This document shows positions 8,916 through 17,375 of a DNA stretch of 64,000 nucleotides, piece by piece. How positions within the stretch are numbered: the stretch's first letter is position 1; every line of letters starts with the position of its first letter. Position numbers and translations under genes: made by a program. This stretch comes from Microbacterium oryzae (lineage in GTDB: Bacteria > Actinomycetota > Actinomycetes > Actinomycetales > Microbacteriaceae), in assembly GCF_009735645.1 (NCBI RefSeq), contig NZ_CP032550.1, positions 930,001 to 994,000 on the forward strand, read 5' to 3'. The notes beneath the pieces were generated by a model, which saw nothing but the letters and a program-made list of their open reading frames with translations, was not told the origin of the DNA and ran no database searches.

Positions 8916-8953
8916 TCACTGAATATCACCCCGACTTAAGTGTCTGAGCTTAA
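8913..8953. repeat. Operator-like repeats in the satD/yccF divergent promoter region
   Basis: Two ATATCAC copies (8913-8919 and 8923-8929) lie one helical turn apart. They are followed by an inverted TTAAG/CTTAA pair (8936-8940 and 8949-8953). The AT-rich symmetry stands out in GC-rich surroundings and overlaps the predicted -10, so a regulator site is plausible. Confidence 0.4.
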
Positions 8954-9000
8954 CCGGCGTCCACTGTTCCTGCGGGCGACCCATCTGTCACGATAGCTGC

Positions 9001-9417
9001 ATGGGCATCCTCCGACTGATCCTCAATGTCATCTGGCTGCTGTTCGCCGGGCTGCCGCTCGCCCTCGCCTACGCGGTGGCGGGCGCGATCTGCTGCGTGC
9101 TCATCGTGACGATCCCCTGGGGCATCGCGTCATTCCGCATCGCGAACTACGTGCTGTGGCCGTTCGGGCGCACGGTCGTCGAACGCCCGTCCGCCGGCAT
9201 CGGCTCCACGATCGGCAACGTCATCTGGCTCCTGGTGGCGGGCGTCTGGCTCGTCATCGGCCATATCGTCAGCGCGGCGGCCCTCGCCGTGACGATCATC
9301 GGGATTCCGCTCGCCCTCGCGGAGCTGAAAATCATCCCCGTCACGCTCACCCCGCTCGGCAAGCGGATCGTGCCCAGCGACACGGCGTTCGCGACCCTCG
9401 GCTCGATCCGGATCTGA
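9001..9417 (+). CDS. YccF-domain inner membrane protein
   Basis: The 138-residue protein has two copies of the YccF domain, each a pair of hydrophobic helices (residues about 5-50 and 70-110). The conserved start MGILRLILNVIWLLFAGLP and the ITIPWGIASFRIANYVLWPFG-like segment of the first copy are echoed by TIIGIPLALAELK in the second. Function is unknown; it is an integral membrane protein. The start has no clear Shine-Dalgarno sequence. It is divergent from the SatD-like gene across 97 bp. Confidence 0.85.
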   Translation: MGILRLILNVIWLLFAGLPLALAYAVAGAICCVLIVTIPWGIASFRIANYVLWPFGRTVVERPSAGIGSTIGNVIWLLVAGVWLVIGHIVSAAALAVTIIGIPLALAELKIIPVTLTPLGKRIVPSDTAFATLGSIRI

Positions 9418-9421
9418 GCGC

Positions 9422-9991
9422 TCAGCGCGCGAGCACGTCCGCGGTGCGCACCACGGTCGCGAACTCGCCGTGCAGGTTCGCCGCGGTGACGGCGGAGAGC
9501 TCGGCCGCCGTGAGCACGCGCCCGTCCGGGGTCGCGCGCGCGAAGGTGTGCGTGGCGTCGATGACGAAGTCGACGTCGTAGCCGAGGTTCCCGGCCATCC
9601 GCGCGGTCGTCTCGCAGCAGTGGTTCGTGGTGATGCCGCAGATCACGACCCGGGCGATTCCCTCGGCCTGCAGCCACGCGTGCAGATCGGGCGCTCCGTA
9701 GAAGCTCGAGTTCACGGACTTCCGGACGAGCAGATCGGGAACGCCCGCGACGACGTCCTTGAACGCGTGGCCGGGATGGTCGGGGTGCAGCGGGGAACGC
9801 GGGTCGCGGGAGTCATGCTGCACGAACACCGTCGGCCAGGACCGCTCGCGCCAGTGCGCGATGAGCGCCGCGACGTTAACCTCGCAGGAGGGGTTGTCGC
9901 GCGGTCCCCAGTAGTCGGCGTCGTCGAACCCCCGCTGCACGTCGATGACGACGAGGGCCGGCGCGTCGACGCTTGAGGACTGCTCCATCAT
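9422..9991 (-). CDS. Isochorismatase-family cysteine hydrolase
   Basis: The 189-residue protein has the alpha/beta fold of cysteine hydrolases (nicotinamidase, isochorismatase and N-carbamoyl hydrolases). The catalytic Asp is in VIDVQRGF near residue 17, the Lys in [11 protein letters not shown] near 90, and the nucleophile Cys in [15 protein letters not shown] near residue 120, with the typical cis-peptide before it. The substrate is not evident. Its ATG overlaps the mutM stop (ATGA), making it the last gene of the DUF177-rpmF-rnc-mutM operon. Whether it has any repair role or is simply a passenger is unknown. Confidence 0.85.
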   Translation of the reverse strand: MMEQSSSVDAPALVVIDVQRGFDDADYWGPRDNPSCEVNVAALIAHWRERSWPTVFVQHDSRDPRSPLHPDHPGHAFKDVVAGVPDLLVRKSVNSSFYGAPDLHAWLQAEGIARVVICGITTNHCCETTARMAGNLGYDVDFVIDATHTFARATPDGRVLTAAELSAVTAANLHGEFATVVRTADVLAR

Positions 9992-10917
9992 CCGGTCAGA
10001 CTATTCCGCCGCCGCTGGCACCGCGGACAGAAGTGCGAGGAGCGGTTCGTGAACGCGACCCGCGTGATCGGGGTGCCGCACCGCGCGCAGGGCTGCCCCT
10101 GGCGTCCGTACGCGTTGAGGCTGTGCGCGAAGTACCCGGCCTGGCCATTCACGTTGACGTACTGTGCGTCGAAGCTCGTGCCGCCCTCCGCGAGGGCGCG
10201 GTGCAGCACCGCGCGCACCTCCGCCAGCAGCCGTGACACCGCGCGCGGCGACAGGGCCGACGCCGGCGTCTCCGGATGGATGCGGGCGGCCCACAGCGCC
10301 TCGTCGGCGTAGATGTTGCCGATACCGCTGACGACGACCTGGTCGAGCAGCACGCGCTTGACAGCGGACGACCGACGAGCGAGATTCGCGGCGAAGGCGG
10401 CGTCGTCGAAGGCCGGGTCCAGCGGGTCGCGCGCGATGTGCGCGGCCTGCGACGCGACGAGCGGTGCGGCGCTCCCCCGGCCGCCCGCGGCGCCGTCGGG
10501 TGTCGGGATCAGCGCATCGACGGCGAGCGAGCCGAACGTGCGCTGGTCGGCGAACACCACGGCGAGCTCGCCGTGGTCCGGATGGTCGATGCCGATCCGC
10601 ACGCGCTCGTGCCGTTCCCGAGGGGCGCCGGGGGCGCGCAGCAGCAGCTGCCCGCTCATGCCGAGGTGGCCGATCAGCCCCTCGGCGGGCGCGTTTGACG
10701 CGCGCCCTGCGTCGTCGAGCGCGAGCCAGAGGAACTTGCCGCGCCGCACGGCCGCGCCGACCGCTCGCCCCTCGAGGCGAGACGCGAAATCCACCGGGGT
10801 CCCGATGTGACGCGTGAGCGCTCGGGCGTCGAGCACCTCGACGCCCGAGATCGTCGCGCCGACGACGGCGGGCTCGAGGCCGGCCCGCACCACCTCGACC
10901 TCGGGGAGCTCAGGCAT
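9988..10917 (-). CDS. mutM: Formamidopyrimidine-DNA glycosylase (Fpg/MutM)
   Basis: The 309-residue base-excision repair enzyme removes 8-oxoguanine and formamidopyrimidines and nicks the abasic site. The catalytic N-terminus [10 protein letters not shown] (Pro2, Glu3) is intact, as are the beta-hairpin Lys in RRGKFLWL and the helix-two-turn-helix segment [14 protein letters not shown]. The C-terminal zinc finger is intact, with CARCG then FCPRCQ. It overlaps the end of rnc by 8 nt and the next gene by 4 nt, so all three are probably translated together. Confidence 0.96.
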   Translation of the reverse strand: MPELPEVEVVRAGLEPAVVGATISGVEVLDARALTRHIGTPVDFASRLEGRAVGAAVRRGKFLWLALDDAGRASNAPAEGLIGHLGMSGQLLLRAPGAPRERHERVRIGIDHPDHGELAVVFADQRTFGSLAVDALIPTPDGAAGGRGSAAPLVASQAAHIARDPLDPAFDDAAFAANLARRSSAVKRVLLDQVVVSGIGNIYADEALWAARIHPETPASALSPRAVSRLLAEVRAVLHRALAEGGTSFDAQYVNVNGQAGYFAHSLNAYGRQGQPCARCGTPITRVAFTNRSSHFCPRCQRRRNSLTG

Positions 10918-11599
10918 CCGCGGCCGGCGCGCTCAGCGCGTGCCACGCCGTCAGCGCGGCCGCCATCTCCGCCTGCTTCTTGCTCGTGCCGTCGCCGGTG
11001 GAGGCATGATCGCCGACCGTCACGGTCGCCGTGAAGCGGCGATCGTGATCGGGCCCGCGCGCGGCGACGGAGTAGACGGGAGCCGTCGTGCCGAGCTTGG
11101 CGGCCAGCTCCTGCAGGCTCGTCTTCGGGTCGACCGCCGCCCCGTATCGCGCGGGGTCGGCGAGCAGCGGCTCGATGAGCCGCAGCACGAGTGCCGCCGC
11201 CTCGTCGGCACCTGCCGAGAGGTACGCGGCGCCGAAGACCGCCTCGGTGGCATCGGCGAGGATCGAGTCCTTGTCGCGTCCGCCGGTGCGCTCCTCGCCG
11301 CGGCCGAGCTTGAGGTACTGCCCCAGCTCGAGACCGCGCGCCACCTCGGCGAGGGCGACGGTGGAGACGACGCTGGCGCGCCGCTTCGCGAGAGCGCCCT
11401 CGTCGAGATCGGGAAGGCTCCGGTAGAGCATGCTGGTCACGGCGAGGCCCAGCACGGAGTCGCCGAGGAACTCGAGCCGCTCATTGTGCGGGATGCCGCC
11501 GTGCTCGTACGCGTACGAGCGATGGGTCATGGCCAAAGCGAGAAGCTCGGCGTCGATCTCGACGCCGAGCTTCTCGGAGAGTGGCCGCAGGTGCGCCAC
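10910..11599 (-). CDS. rnc: Ribonuclease III
   Basis: The 229-residue endonuclease cleaves double-stranded RNA, including rRNA precursors. The catalytic domain has the signature [17 protein letters not shown] near residues 40-56 and the second acidic cluster [16 protein letters not shown]. The C-terminal double-stranded RNA-binding domain starts near [14 protein letters not shown] and includes [17 protein letters not shown] chose GTG at 11599, 17 nt after the rpmF stop; longer starts would run back through rpmF and lack homology. Confidence 0.95.
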   Translation of the reverse strand: MAHLRPLSEKLGVEIDAELLALAMTHRSYAYEHGGIPHNERLEFLGDSVLGLAVTSMLYRSLPDLDEGALAKRRASVVSTVALAEVARGLELGQYLKLGRGEERTGGRDKDSILADATEAVFGAAYLSAGADEAAALVLRLIEPLLADPARYGAAVDPKTSLQELAAKLGTTAPVYSVAARGPDHDRRFTATVTVGDHASTGDGTSKKQAEMAAALTAWHALSAPAADA

Positions 11600-11616
11600 G
11601 AGGAGGTGTCCGCCGC

Positions 11617-11826
11617 TCAGGCGTCGGCGACCTTGCGGCCCTTGTACTCGAGGAACAGCTCGGTGCCCTGCGAGTCCGTGACGACCTTGGCCTGGTGCGG
11701 GCGGCTGTAGACGACCTTGCCGTTCTCCACCGTCTTGACCAGCGTGGGGACCTCCGCCTTCCACTGCGCGCGGCGCGAGCGGGTGTTGGAACGGGAGACC
11801 TTCCGCTTCGGGGGGTTACCTGCCAT
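11617..11826 (-). CDS. rpmF: 50S ribosomal protein L32
   Basis: The 69-residue protein begins MAGNPPKRKVSRSNTRSRRA, the classical L32 N-terminus. It lacks the zinc-binding cysteines, as in the C-minus form. It sits in the conserved DUF177-rpmF pair, with 2 nt between the upstream stop and its ATG, and continues to rnc and mutM. Confidence 0.96.
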   Translation of the reverse strand: MAGNPPKRKVSRSNTRSRRAQWKAEVPTLVKTVENGKVVYSRPHQAKVVTDSQGTELFLEYKGRKVADA

Positions 11827-11828
11827 GA

Positions 11829-12395
11829 CTAGCTCTCTTCTGTGTTCGGGGCGGCGGATTCCGCCGATCCATCCTGGTCTGTGAGTTCTTGGAGCGCGGC
11901 CCACCGAGGATCGACGGGCGCCTGCTGCGCGGTGCCGGTGCTCTGCGCCATCCGCTCGCCCGTGACCGGGTCGAGTCCGGGGCAATCCGGCTGGCACACC
12001 GGCTGAAACGGAAGCGACAGAACGACCGCATCCCTGACCAGAGTTTCAAGATCCACGTGGTCGTCTTGAACCTCGAAGTCAGCAGTTTCCTCTCCAGGAT
12101 ACTCGAAAAGCTCCTGGAACTCGACTTCGAGCGGTTCGGCGATGTCGCGGAGGCACCGCCCGCACACGCCTTCGAAGACGGTGTCGAGCTCGCCGGTCAC
12201 GAGGATGCCCTCGTGCACGGACTCGAGGCGCACGTCGAGATCGAGCTCCCTCCCCTTCGGGACGGACACGATCCCCTCGCCCCACTGCTCCGGGGCCGGG
12301 ATGGTCAGGGTGTGTTCGCGCATCTCGCCCGCCTTGCGGACGATGTCGCGGACGGGCAGCACGAAGGGCCCGGAATGTCGCATTCTCACGGGCAT
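11829..12395 (-). CDS. YceD/DUF177 family protein (rRNA-accumulation protein)
   Basis: About 188 residues, placed directly before rpmF as in most bacteria. The family is needed for normal 23S rRNA levels in some bacteria, but its biochemistry is unsettled. The conserved core GVCGRCLRDIAEPLEVEFQE lies near the middle, with a second Cys pair CQPDCPGL further on. The start is uncertain: ATG at 12395, GTG at 12389 and ATG at 12383 are all in frame. A TAGGCT -10 at 12398-12403 lies 8 nt before the GTG, which would favour a leaderless start there. Confidence 0.9.
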   Translation of the reverse strand: MPVRMRHSGPFVLPVRDIVRKAGEMREHTLTIPAPEQWGEGIVSVPKGRELDLDVRLESVHEGILVTGELDTVFEGVCGRCLRDIAEPLEVEFQELFEYPGEETADFEVQDDHVDLETLVRDAVVLSLPFQPVCQPDCPGLDPVTGERMAQSTGTAQQAPVDPRWAALQELTDQDGSAESAAPNTEES

Positions 12396-12429
12396 CAAGC
12401 CTACCGGTGTGTCGGATGGCCGGGGCCGC

Positions 12430-12453
12430 GGCGCGCGCGGAGCGGCGCGCGCC
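12430..12453 (-). terminator. Hairpin after coaD
   Basis: A 9-bp perfect GC stem (12430-12438 with 12445-12453, 6-nt loop) lies just past the coaD stop at 12467 and before the DUF177 gene. Confidence 0.5.
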
Positions 12454-12466
12454 GTTCGCCCTCGGG

Positions 12467-12967
12467 TCAGAGCTCCTTGGAGGTGACGCTCTCGAGGTAG
12501 CGCGCGACCGGAGCAGGCACGTACGGCGAGACGTCGCCGCCGAGACCCGCGACCTGACGGACGAGCGAGCTCGACACCACGGAGTGCGCGGGGTCCGCGA
12601 GCAGGAACACGGTCTCGACGCCGGCGAGGTGGTTGTTCATGATCGCCATCGGCGTCTCGTACGTCACGTCGCCCTGCGACCGGATGCCCTTCACCAGCAC
12701 GCCCGCGCCGACCTCCTGCGCGTAGTCGACGAGGAGACCGACGCTCCACGCGCCGACGACGATCCTGCCGGGCAGCCCGGCCTCGGCGATCGACTGCTCG
12801 AGCAGCTGCAGGCGCACCGCGATGGGCAGCATCCCCGCCTTGTCGGGGTTGTGCACGACGAGCACGTGCAGCTCGTCATACAGCGACGCCGCGCGTCGGA
12901 TCACGTCGAGATGACCGAGGGTGGGCGGGTCGAAGGAGCCGGGGACGACGGCGATCCGGTTGCTCAT
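12467..12967 (-). CDS. coaD: Phosphopantetheine adenylyltransferase
   Basis: The 166-residue enzyme transfers AMP from ATP to 4'-phosphopantetheine, the penultimate step of coenzyme A synthesis. The nucleotidyltransferase signature [14 protein letters not shown] (T-x-G-H) is near residue 10, and the ATP-binding [11 protein letters not shown] is near 130. Length is normal for the family. It has a leaderless-type promoter and no Shine-Dalgarno sequence, and is separated from recG by 25 nt. Confidence 0.96.
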   Translation of the reverse strand: MSNRIAVVPGSFDPPTLGHLDVIRRAASLYDELHVLVVHNPDKAGMLPIAVRLQLLEQSIAEAGLPGRIVVGAWSVGLLVDYAQEVGAGVLVKGIRSQGDVTYETPMAIMNNHLAGVETVFLLADPAHSVVSSSLVRQVAGLGGDVSPYVPAPVARYLESVTSKEL

Positions 12968-12973
12968 GCCGTC

Positions 12974-12979
12974 AGCCTA
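12974..12979 (-). promoter_or_regulatory. Leaderless-type -10 (TAGGCT) of coaD
   Basis: On the minus strand TAGGCT is followed by GACGGC and the ATG at 12967 (6-nt gap). Confidence 0.5.
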
Positions 12980-12992
12980 CCCAGCGCCGTCG

Positions 12993-15164
12993 TCAGCTCT
13001 TCCCGAGCGCCTCGCGCTCGGCTTCGCTCACGCGGCGGGCGAGGGCGTGCGCGAGATCCGGATGCGCATCGAGCGCGGGGTCCTCCGCGAGGATGCGGTC
13101 GGCCTCCTCGCGAGCGCGGGCGATGAGGTCGCGGTCCTTCACCACGCGCAGCAGCCGCAGCGACGAGCGCGAGCCCGACTGGGCGTCTCCCAGGACGTCG
13201 CCCTCGCCGCGCAGCTCGAGGTCCACCTCGGCGAGCTCGAACCCGTCGAGGGTGGCCGCCACGGCGTCGACGCGCTCGCGCGCGGGCGTCCCCTCCTCGG
13301 CCTCGGTCACGAGCAGGCAGAGGCCGGGAACGCCGCCTCTGCCCACCCGGCCTCGCAGCTGGTGCAGCTGCGAGACGCCGAACCGGTCGGCGTCGAGGAT
13401 GATCATCGTCGAGGCGTTCGGCACGTCGACGCCGACCTCGATGACGGTCGTGGCGATGAGCACGTCGACCTCGCCGCGCGAGAAGGCCTGCATGATGCGG
13501 TCCTTCTCCTCCGCCGGCATGCGCCCGTGCAGCACCGACATGCGCGCGCGCCCGAGGTGCGGATGGCTGCCCAGCAGCTCCGCGACCTGGACGACGCCCC
13601 ACCGCGGCCCCTGCGGGCGCTCCCCCGCGAGCACGGGCGCGGTCGGCTCGTCCTCCTCGGCGTCCTTGCCCTTCTTCGAGACGTCGATGGCCGGGCACAC
13701 GACGAAGACCTGGCGGCCCTTGCCCACCTCCTCGAACGCCCGCTCCCAGACCCGCTCGAACCATCCGGGGCGCTGCACGGGGGCGACGAACGTCTCGATG
13801 CCCGCGCGACCGGCGGGCATCGTGCGGATGGTCGACACCTCGAGATCGCCGAAGACCGTCATCGCGACCGTGCGCGGGATGGGGGTGGCGGTGAGGACGA
13901 GAGCATGCGGACTCGAGCCCTTCGCGCGCAGGGTCTCCCGCTGGTCGACGCCGAACCGGTGCTGCTCGTCGACGACGACGAGGCCGAGGTCGGCGAACGT
14001 CGTGCCCTCGCTGAGCAGCGCGTGGGTGCCGACGACGATGAGCGCCTGACCGGAGGCGACGCGCAGCGCGGCCTTGCGACGGACGGCCGCCGGCATCTGG
14101 CCGGTGAGGAGCGTCGGCATGAGCAGGGGCGCGAGCTCCGGGCCCAGCATCTTCGTGATGGAGCGCAGGTGCTGGCCGGCCAGCACCTCCGTCGGCGCGA
14201 TGAGCGCGGCCTGTCCGCCCGACTCCGCCACCTGCAGCATGGCGCGCAGCGCGACGAGCGTCTTGCCGGAGCCGACCTCGCCCTGCACGAGCCGGTTCAT
14301 CGGCCATCCCTGCACGAGATCTGCGGCGATCCGTTCGCCGACGACGCGCTGGTCGTCGGTGAGGGAGAACGGCAGCGTCGCGTCGAACCGCTCGAGCAGC
14401 CCGCCCGGCGCGGCGCGGCGCTCGGTCGCGGCCATCGCCCGCACGAACCACCGCTGCTGCGCGAGTGCCGTCTGCAGCACGAGGGCCTCGTGCATGCGCA
14501 GGGTCCGCTGCGAGGTCTGCACGTGCGCCCGATTCATCGGCCGGTGCACGCCCTCGATCGCCTCGGCGGCGGGCATGAGCGACTCCGCGACACGGAAGTC
14601 GACGTCGAGCGGCTCGGGGTATCCCTCGAGGTCGTCCAGGCACTTCGCGACCGCCTTCTGGATGTCCCAGGTCGCGACGGACGCGGTGGCCGGATACATC
14701 GGGATGAGCTGCCCGGCGTACTCGCGCGCCCGCTCGTGATCCTCGTCCTCGTCCTCGTCGAAGAGCTCGTAGTTCGGGTTCGACAGCTGGAACGCGCCAC
14801 GGTACGTGCCCACCTTGCCGGAGAACACCCCCCGGCGTCCCGGCTTCAGCTGGTCCTTCCGCCAGGGCTGGCCGAAGAAGGTGAGGGTGATCGTGCCCTC
14901 GCCGTCGCTGATGACGGCCTCGACGATCGTGCCCTTGCGCTGGCGCATCGACCGCACCGACACCTGCTTGACCTGCGCCACGATCGACACGGTCTCGCCG
15001 AGGGGAAGACTGGAGATCGGCGTCAGCACGCCTCGCGACTCGTAGCGACGCGGATAATGGGCGAGCAGATCGCCGACGGTGCTCATGCCGAACGCACGCG
15101 CGTACTCGCCCGCGGTCTTCGCCCCCAGCGCCTGCGCGAGCGGGGTGTCGAGCGTGAGCGCCAT
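12993..15164 (-). CDS. recG: ATP-dependent DNA helicase RecG
   Basis: The 723-residue branched-DNA helicase remodels stalled forks and recombination intermediates. The N-terminal wedge/OB domain covers about 60-170 and contains an acidic insert DEDEDEDHE. The motor shows Walker A GEVGSGKTLVAL near residue 300, DEQHRFGV (motif II), TATPIPRT (motif III), TTVIEVGVDVPNAS, and QLHQLRGRVGRG (motif VI). Length is slightly above the usual 680-700. The ATG at 15164 follows a TAGACT -10 by 6 nt, so leaderless initiation is likely. Confidence 0.97.
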   Translation of the reverse strand: MALTLDTPLAQALGAKTAGEYARAFGMSTVGDLLAHYPRRYESRGVLTPISSLPLGETVSIVAQVKQVSVRSMRQRKGTIVEAVISDGEGTITLTFFGQPWRKDQLKPGRRGVFSGKVGTYRGAFQLSNPNYELFDEDEDEDHERAREYAGQLIPMYPATASVATWDIQKAVAKCLDDLEGYPEPLDVDFRVAESLMPAAEAIEGVHRPMNRAHVQTSQRTLRMHEALVLQTALAQQRWFVRAMAATERRAAPGGLLERFDATLPFSLTDDQRVVGERIAADLVQGWPMNRLVQGEVGSGKTLVALRAMLQVAESGGQAALIAPTEVLAGQHLRSITKMLGPELAPLLMPTLLTGQMPAAVRRKAALRVASGQALIVVGTHALLSEGTTFADLGLVVVDEQHRFGVDQRETLRAKGSSPHALVLTATPIPRTVAMTVFGDLEVSTIRTMPAGRAGIETFVAPVQRPGWFERVWERAFEEVGKGRQVFVVCPAIDVSKKGKDAEEDEPTAPVLAGERPQGPRWGVVQVAELLGSHPHLGRARMSVLHGRMPAEEKDRIMQAFSRGEVDVLIATTVIEVGVDVPNASTMIILDADRFGVSQLHQLRGRVGRGGVPGLCLLVTEAEEGTPARERVDAVAATLDGFELAEVDLELRGEGDVLGDAQSGSRSSLRLLRVVKDRDLIARAREEADRILAEDPALDAHPDLAHALARRVSEAEREALGKS

Positions 15165-15170
15165 CCCTCG

Positions 15171-15176
15171 AGTCTA
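15171..15176 (-). promoter_or_regulatory. Leaderless-type -10 (TAGACT) of recG
   Basis: On the minus strand TAGACT is followed by CGAGGG and the ATG at 15164 (6-nt gap). Confidence 0.5.
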
Positions 15177-15201
15177 GGAGGGGCCTCCGACAGGCTGCGG
15201 A

Positions 15202-15207
15202 TATCGT
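15202..15207 (+). promoter_or_regulatory. Leaderless-type -10 (TATCGT) of rsmD
   Basis: TATCGT lies 6 nt before the GTG at 15214; no Shine-Dalgarno sequence is present. It is divergent from the recG -10, only 26 bp away. Confidence 0.5.
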
Positions 15208-15213
15208 GTCAGG

Positions 15214-15780
15214 GTGACGAGGATCATCGCGGGGCGCGCGGGCGGCGCGCGGCTGGAGGTGCCGCGATCGGGCACGCGTCCGACGAGCGAGCGGGTGAGG
15301 GAGTCGCTGTTCGGCTCGCTCGAGGACACCGGTCTGCTCGAGGGCGCGTCGGTCGTGGACCTGTACGCCGGGTCGGGCGCGCTGGGCCTGGAATGCGCGA
15401 GTCGGGGCGCCGCCGCCGTCGACCTCGTCGAGCGCTCGAAGCCCGCCGCCGCTCTCGCGCGCCGCAACGCCGACGTCGTCCGCCGTGCGATGGGGGCGGA
15501 TGCCCCGCGCGTGCGGGTGCACCCGGTCGCCGTGCGCGCCTTCCTCCGCAGCACCGCCCCGGGCATCGACATCGCCCTGCTCGACCCGCCCTACGACCTG
15601 CCGGCCGCCGACCTCGCCGAGGACCTCGCCCTGCTCGCGCCGCTGCTGCGCCCCGACGGCCTCGTCGTCGTGGAGCGCGCGACCCGCTCCGGCGCTCCTG
15701 ACTGGAGCGCGGCGGGTCTGGCCGCATGGCGCGAGCGGTCGTACGGCGACACGACCCTCTGGTGGGGCGAGCCCGCCTGA
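15214..15780 (+). CDS. rsmD: 16S rRNA (guanine(966)-N(2))-methyltransferase
   Basis: The 188-residue SAM-dependent enzyme methylates G966 of 16S rRNA. It opens with the family start TRIIAGRAGGARLEVP. Motif I is VVDLYAGSGALGLECASRG near residue 47, and the catalytic DPPYDL motif is near residue 126. In many actinobacteria rsmD lies next to recG and coaD, as here, although it is transcribed divergently from recG. It ends 27 nt from the convergent thiL stop with no obvious strong hairpin. Confidence 0.95.
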   Translation: MTRIIAGRAGGARLEVPRSGTRPTSERVRESLFGSLEDTGLLEGASVVDLYAGSGALGLECASRGAAAVDLVERSKPAAALARRNADVVRRAMGADAPRVRVHPVAVRAFLRSTAPGIDIALLDPPYDLPAADLAEDLALLAPLLRPDGLVVVERATRSGAPDWSAAGLAAWRERSYGDTTLWWGEPA

Positions 15781-15807
15781 GTCGCCGGCCGAAGCCTCGA
15801 GCGGCGC

Positions 15808-16794
15808 TCAGCCCGCCGCGGCGTCCCAGTCGCGGTACGGGTCCCATCCGCCGGCGCCGCGATGGGCCTCTCCGTCGACGAGCACGGGCGCATCGCCGCG
15901 CTCGACGACGCGGCCGATCGCGCGGAAGCCGGGCGGCAGCGCGCCGCTCGGGAAGGTCGCGAGCAGCGCGTGGTCCTCGCCGCCCTCGAGAGCGAGGCGC
16001 GGATCCGCGCCGAGCGCGTCCGTGGCGATGTCGAGCGTCGCCCGCGAGGCGTCCGCCATCCGCCGGGCGTCCAGCACGAGGCCATCGGAGACGTCCATCA
16101 TCGCCGTCGCGCCCGACAGGGCGGCGAACGGCCCGAGCCCGATCGGCGGCGCCGGCCGCAGCTGAGCGGCCAGCGCATCGGCGTCGCCGGCGTGCAGGTC
16201 ATCCGGTCGGATGGCCACAGGCGCGCCGTCGGCATCGCGGAAGCGGGTGAACAGCAGCTCCAGACCGCGGGCGGCCCGGCCGAGCTCGCCCGCCACCGCG
16301 ACGACGTCTCCCGGCCGCGCGCCGGAGCGCGTGACGGGCGCGCGGCCCTCGAGGTCGCCGAGCGCGGTGACGGCGACCGTCAGCACGTCGCCCGTCGCGA
16401 GGTCGCCGCCCACGACCGCGCATCCGGGCGCCAGCGCGTCACACGCGGCGCGCAGGCCCTCGGCCATCGCCTCGACGAACGACACGCGGGTGCGGCCGGG
16501 CAGCGCGAGCGCGACCAGCAGCGCCGTGGGCCGCGCGCCCATCGCCGCGACGTCGGCGAGGTTGACCGCCGCCGACTTCCATCCGAGGTCGTATCCGCTC
16601 GACCAGGCGAGGCGGAAGTCGGGGCCGTGGATGAGCGTGTCGGTGGTCGCGACGACCGAGCCGGATGGCGCGGCCACGACGGCCGCGTCGTCACCCGGCC
16701 CCAGGAGAGTCGCGCTCCCCTGCCCCGTGCGGGCGAGGATGCGGCGCAGGATCTCGCCCTCGCTCAGGTCGGCGACGGTGGGATCGGAGTGCAT
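15808..16794 (-). CDS. thiL: Thiamine-monophosphate kinase
   Basis: The 328-residue enzyme phosphorylates thiamine monophosphate to the active diphosphate cofactor. Motifs include GPGDDAAVV near residue 33, a DTLIHGPDF-type segment, GWKSAAVNLADVAAMGA, the glycine-rich GGDLATGD, MDVSDGL near 220 and GGEDHALL near 270. An open frame extends to 17160, but the ATG at 16794 gives the family N-terminus and has a TACGCT -10 6 nt upstream. It is divergent from the DUF3515 gene across 49 bp. Confidence 0.95.
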   Translation of the reverse strand: MHSDPTVADLSEGEILRRILARTGQGSATLLGPGDDAAVVAAPSGSVVATTDTLIHGPDFRLAWSSGYDLGWKSAAVNLADVAAMGARPTALLVALALPGRTRVSFVEAMAEGLRAACDALAPGCAVVGGDLATGDVLTVAVTALGDLEGRAPVTRSGARPGDVVAVAGELGRAARGLELLFTRFRDADGAPVAIRPDDLHAGDADALAAQLRPAPPIGLGPFAALSGATAMMDVSDGLVLDARRMADASRATLDIATDALGADPRLALEGGEDHALLATFPSGALPPGFRAIGRVVERGDAPVLVDGEAHRGAGGWDPYRDWDAAAG

Positions 16795-16800
16795 CCGTCC

Positions 16801-16806
16801 AGCGTA
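16801..16806 (-). promoter_or_regulatory. Leaderless-type -10 (TACGCT) of thiL
   Basis: On the minus strand TACGCT is followed by GGACGG and the ATG at 16794 (6-nt gap). Confidence 0.5.
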
Positions 16807-16831
16807 GGCGAACGTCCAGGAGGGGCGAACG

Positions 16832-16837
16832 TAGGCT
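16832..16837 (+). promoter_or_regulatory. Leaderless-type -10 (TAGGCT) of the DUF3515 gene
   Basis: TAGGCT lies 6 nt before the GTG at 16844. Together with the thiL -10 it forms a compact divergent pair. Confidence 0.5.
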
Positions 16838-16843
16838 GGGTGG

Positions 16844-17353
16844 GTGCTCCGCCGTCTCGCCGCCGTCGCAGGTCTCGCCGCCATCGCGGCCGTCTCGGGA
16901 TGCGCCACGACCGTGCACCTGGAGCCGGCGCCGCGGGCGGACGACCCGCTCTGCGCGGAGGTGTCGGTGCGGATGCCCGACACCGTCGCCGGCCTCGAGC
17001 GCCACTGGACCGATGCGCAGGCGACGGCGGTCTGGGGCGACCCGACCGCGGTCATCCTCACCTGCGGACTGGAGGCACTGGCGCCGACGACCGAGCAGTG
17101 CGTGACGATCGACGGGGTCGACTGGGTCGTCGACGAGACCGACCGGCCGAACCTGCGCATGACGACCTACGGGCGCGAGCCCGCGGTGCAGGTGTACGTC
17201 GACACGACGGTGGTCACGGCCGACAGCGTGCTCGCGGGCAGCGCGCTCGGCGGGCCGGTGTCGACCATCCCCAAGACGACGCAGTGCACCGACCCCGACA
17301 CCGCCGACCCCGACGTCGACGACGCCCCCACCACCGAGTCCGACGGCGACTGA
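16844..17353 (+). CDS. DUF3515 family lipoprotein
   Basis: The 169-residue protein has a basic, hydrophobic signal sequence ending in a lipobox-like VSGC at residues 17-20, so Cys20 is the probable lipidation site. The mature part matches DUF3515, an actinobacterial family encoded between ddl and thiL; its function is unknown. Conserved-looking features are the CAEVSVRMPDTVAGLER segment, the Trp-rich VWGDPTAVILTCG, and paired cysteines. The last 20 residues are an acidic Asp/Thr-rich tail. It converges on ddl with 22 nt between stops. Confidence 0.88.
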   Translation: MLRRLAAVAGLAAIAAVSGCATTVHLEPAPRADDPLCAEVSVRMPDTVAGLERHWTDAQATAVWGDPTAVILTCGLEALAPTTEQCVTIDGVDWVVDETDRPNLRMTTYGREPAVQVYVDTTVVTADSVLAGSALGGPVSTIPKTTQCTDPDTADPDVDDAPTTESDGD

Positions 17354-17375
17354 GCGCGCGTCGGACCCGACGGCG

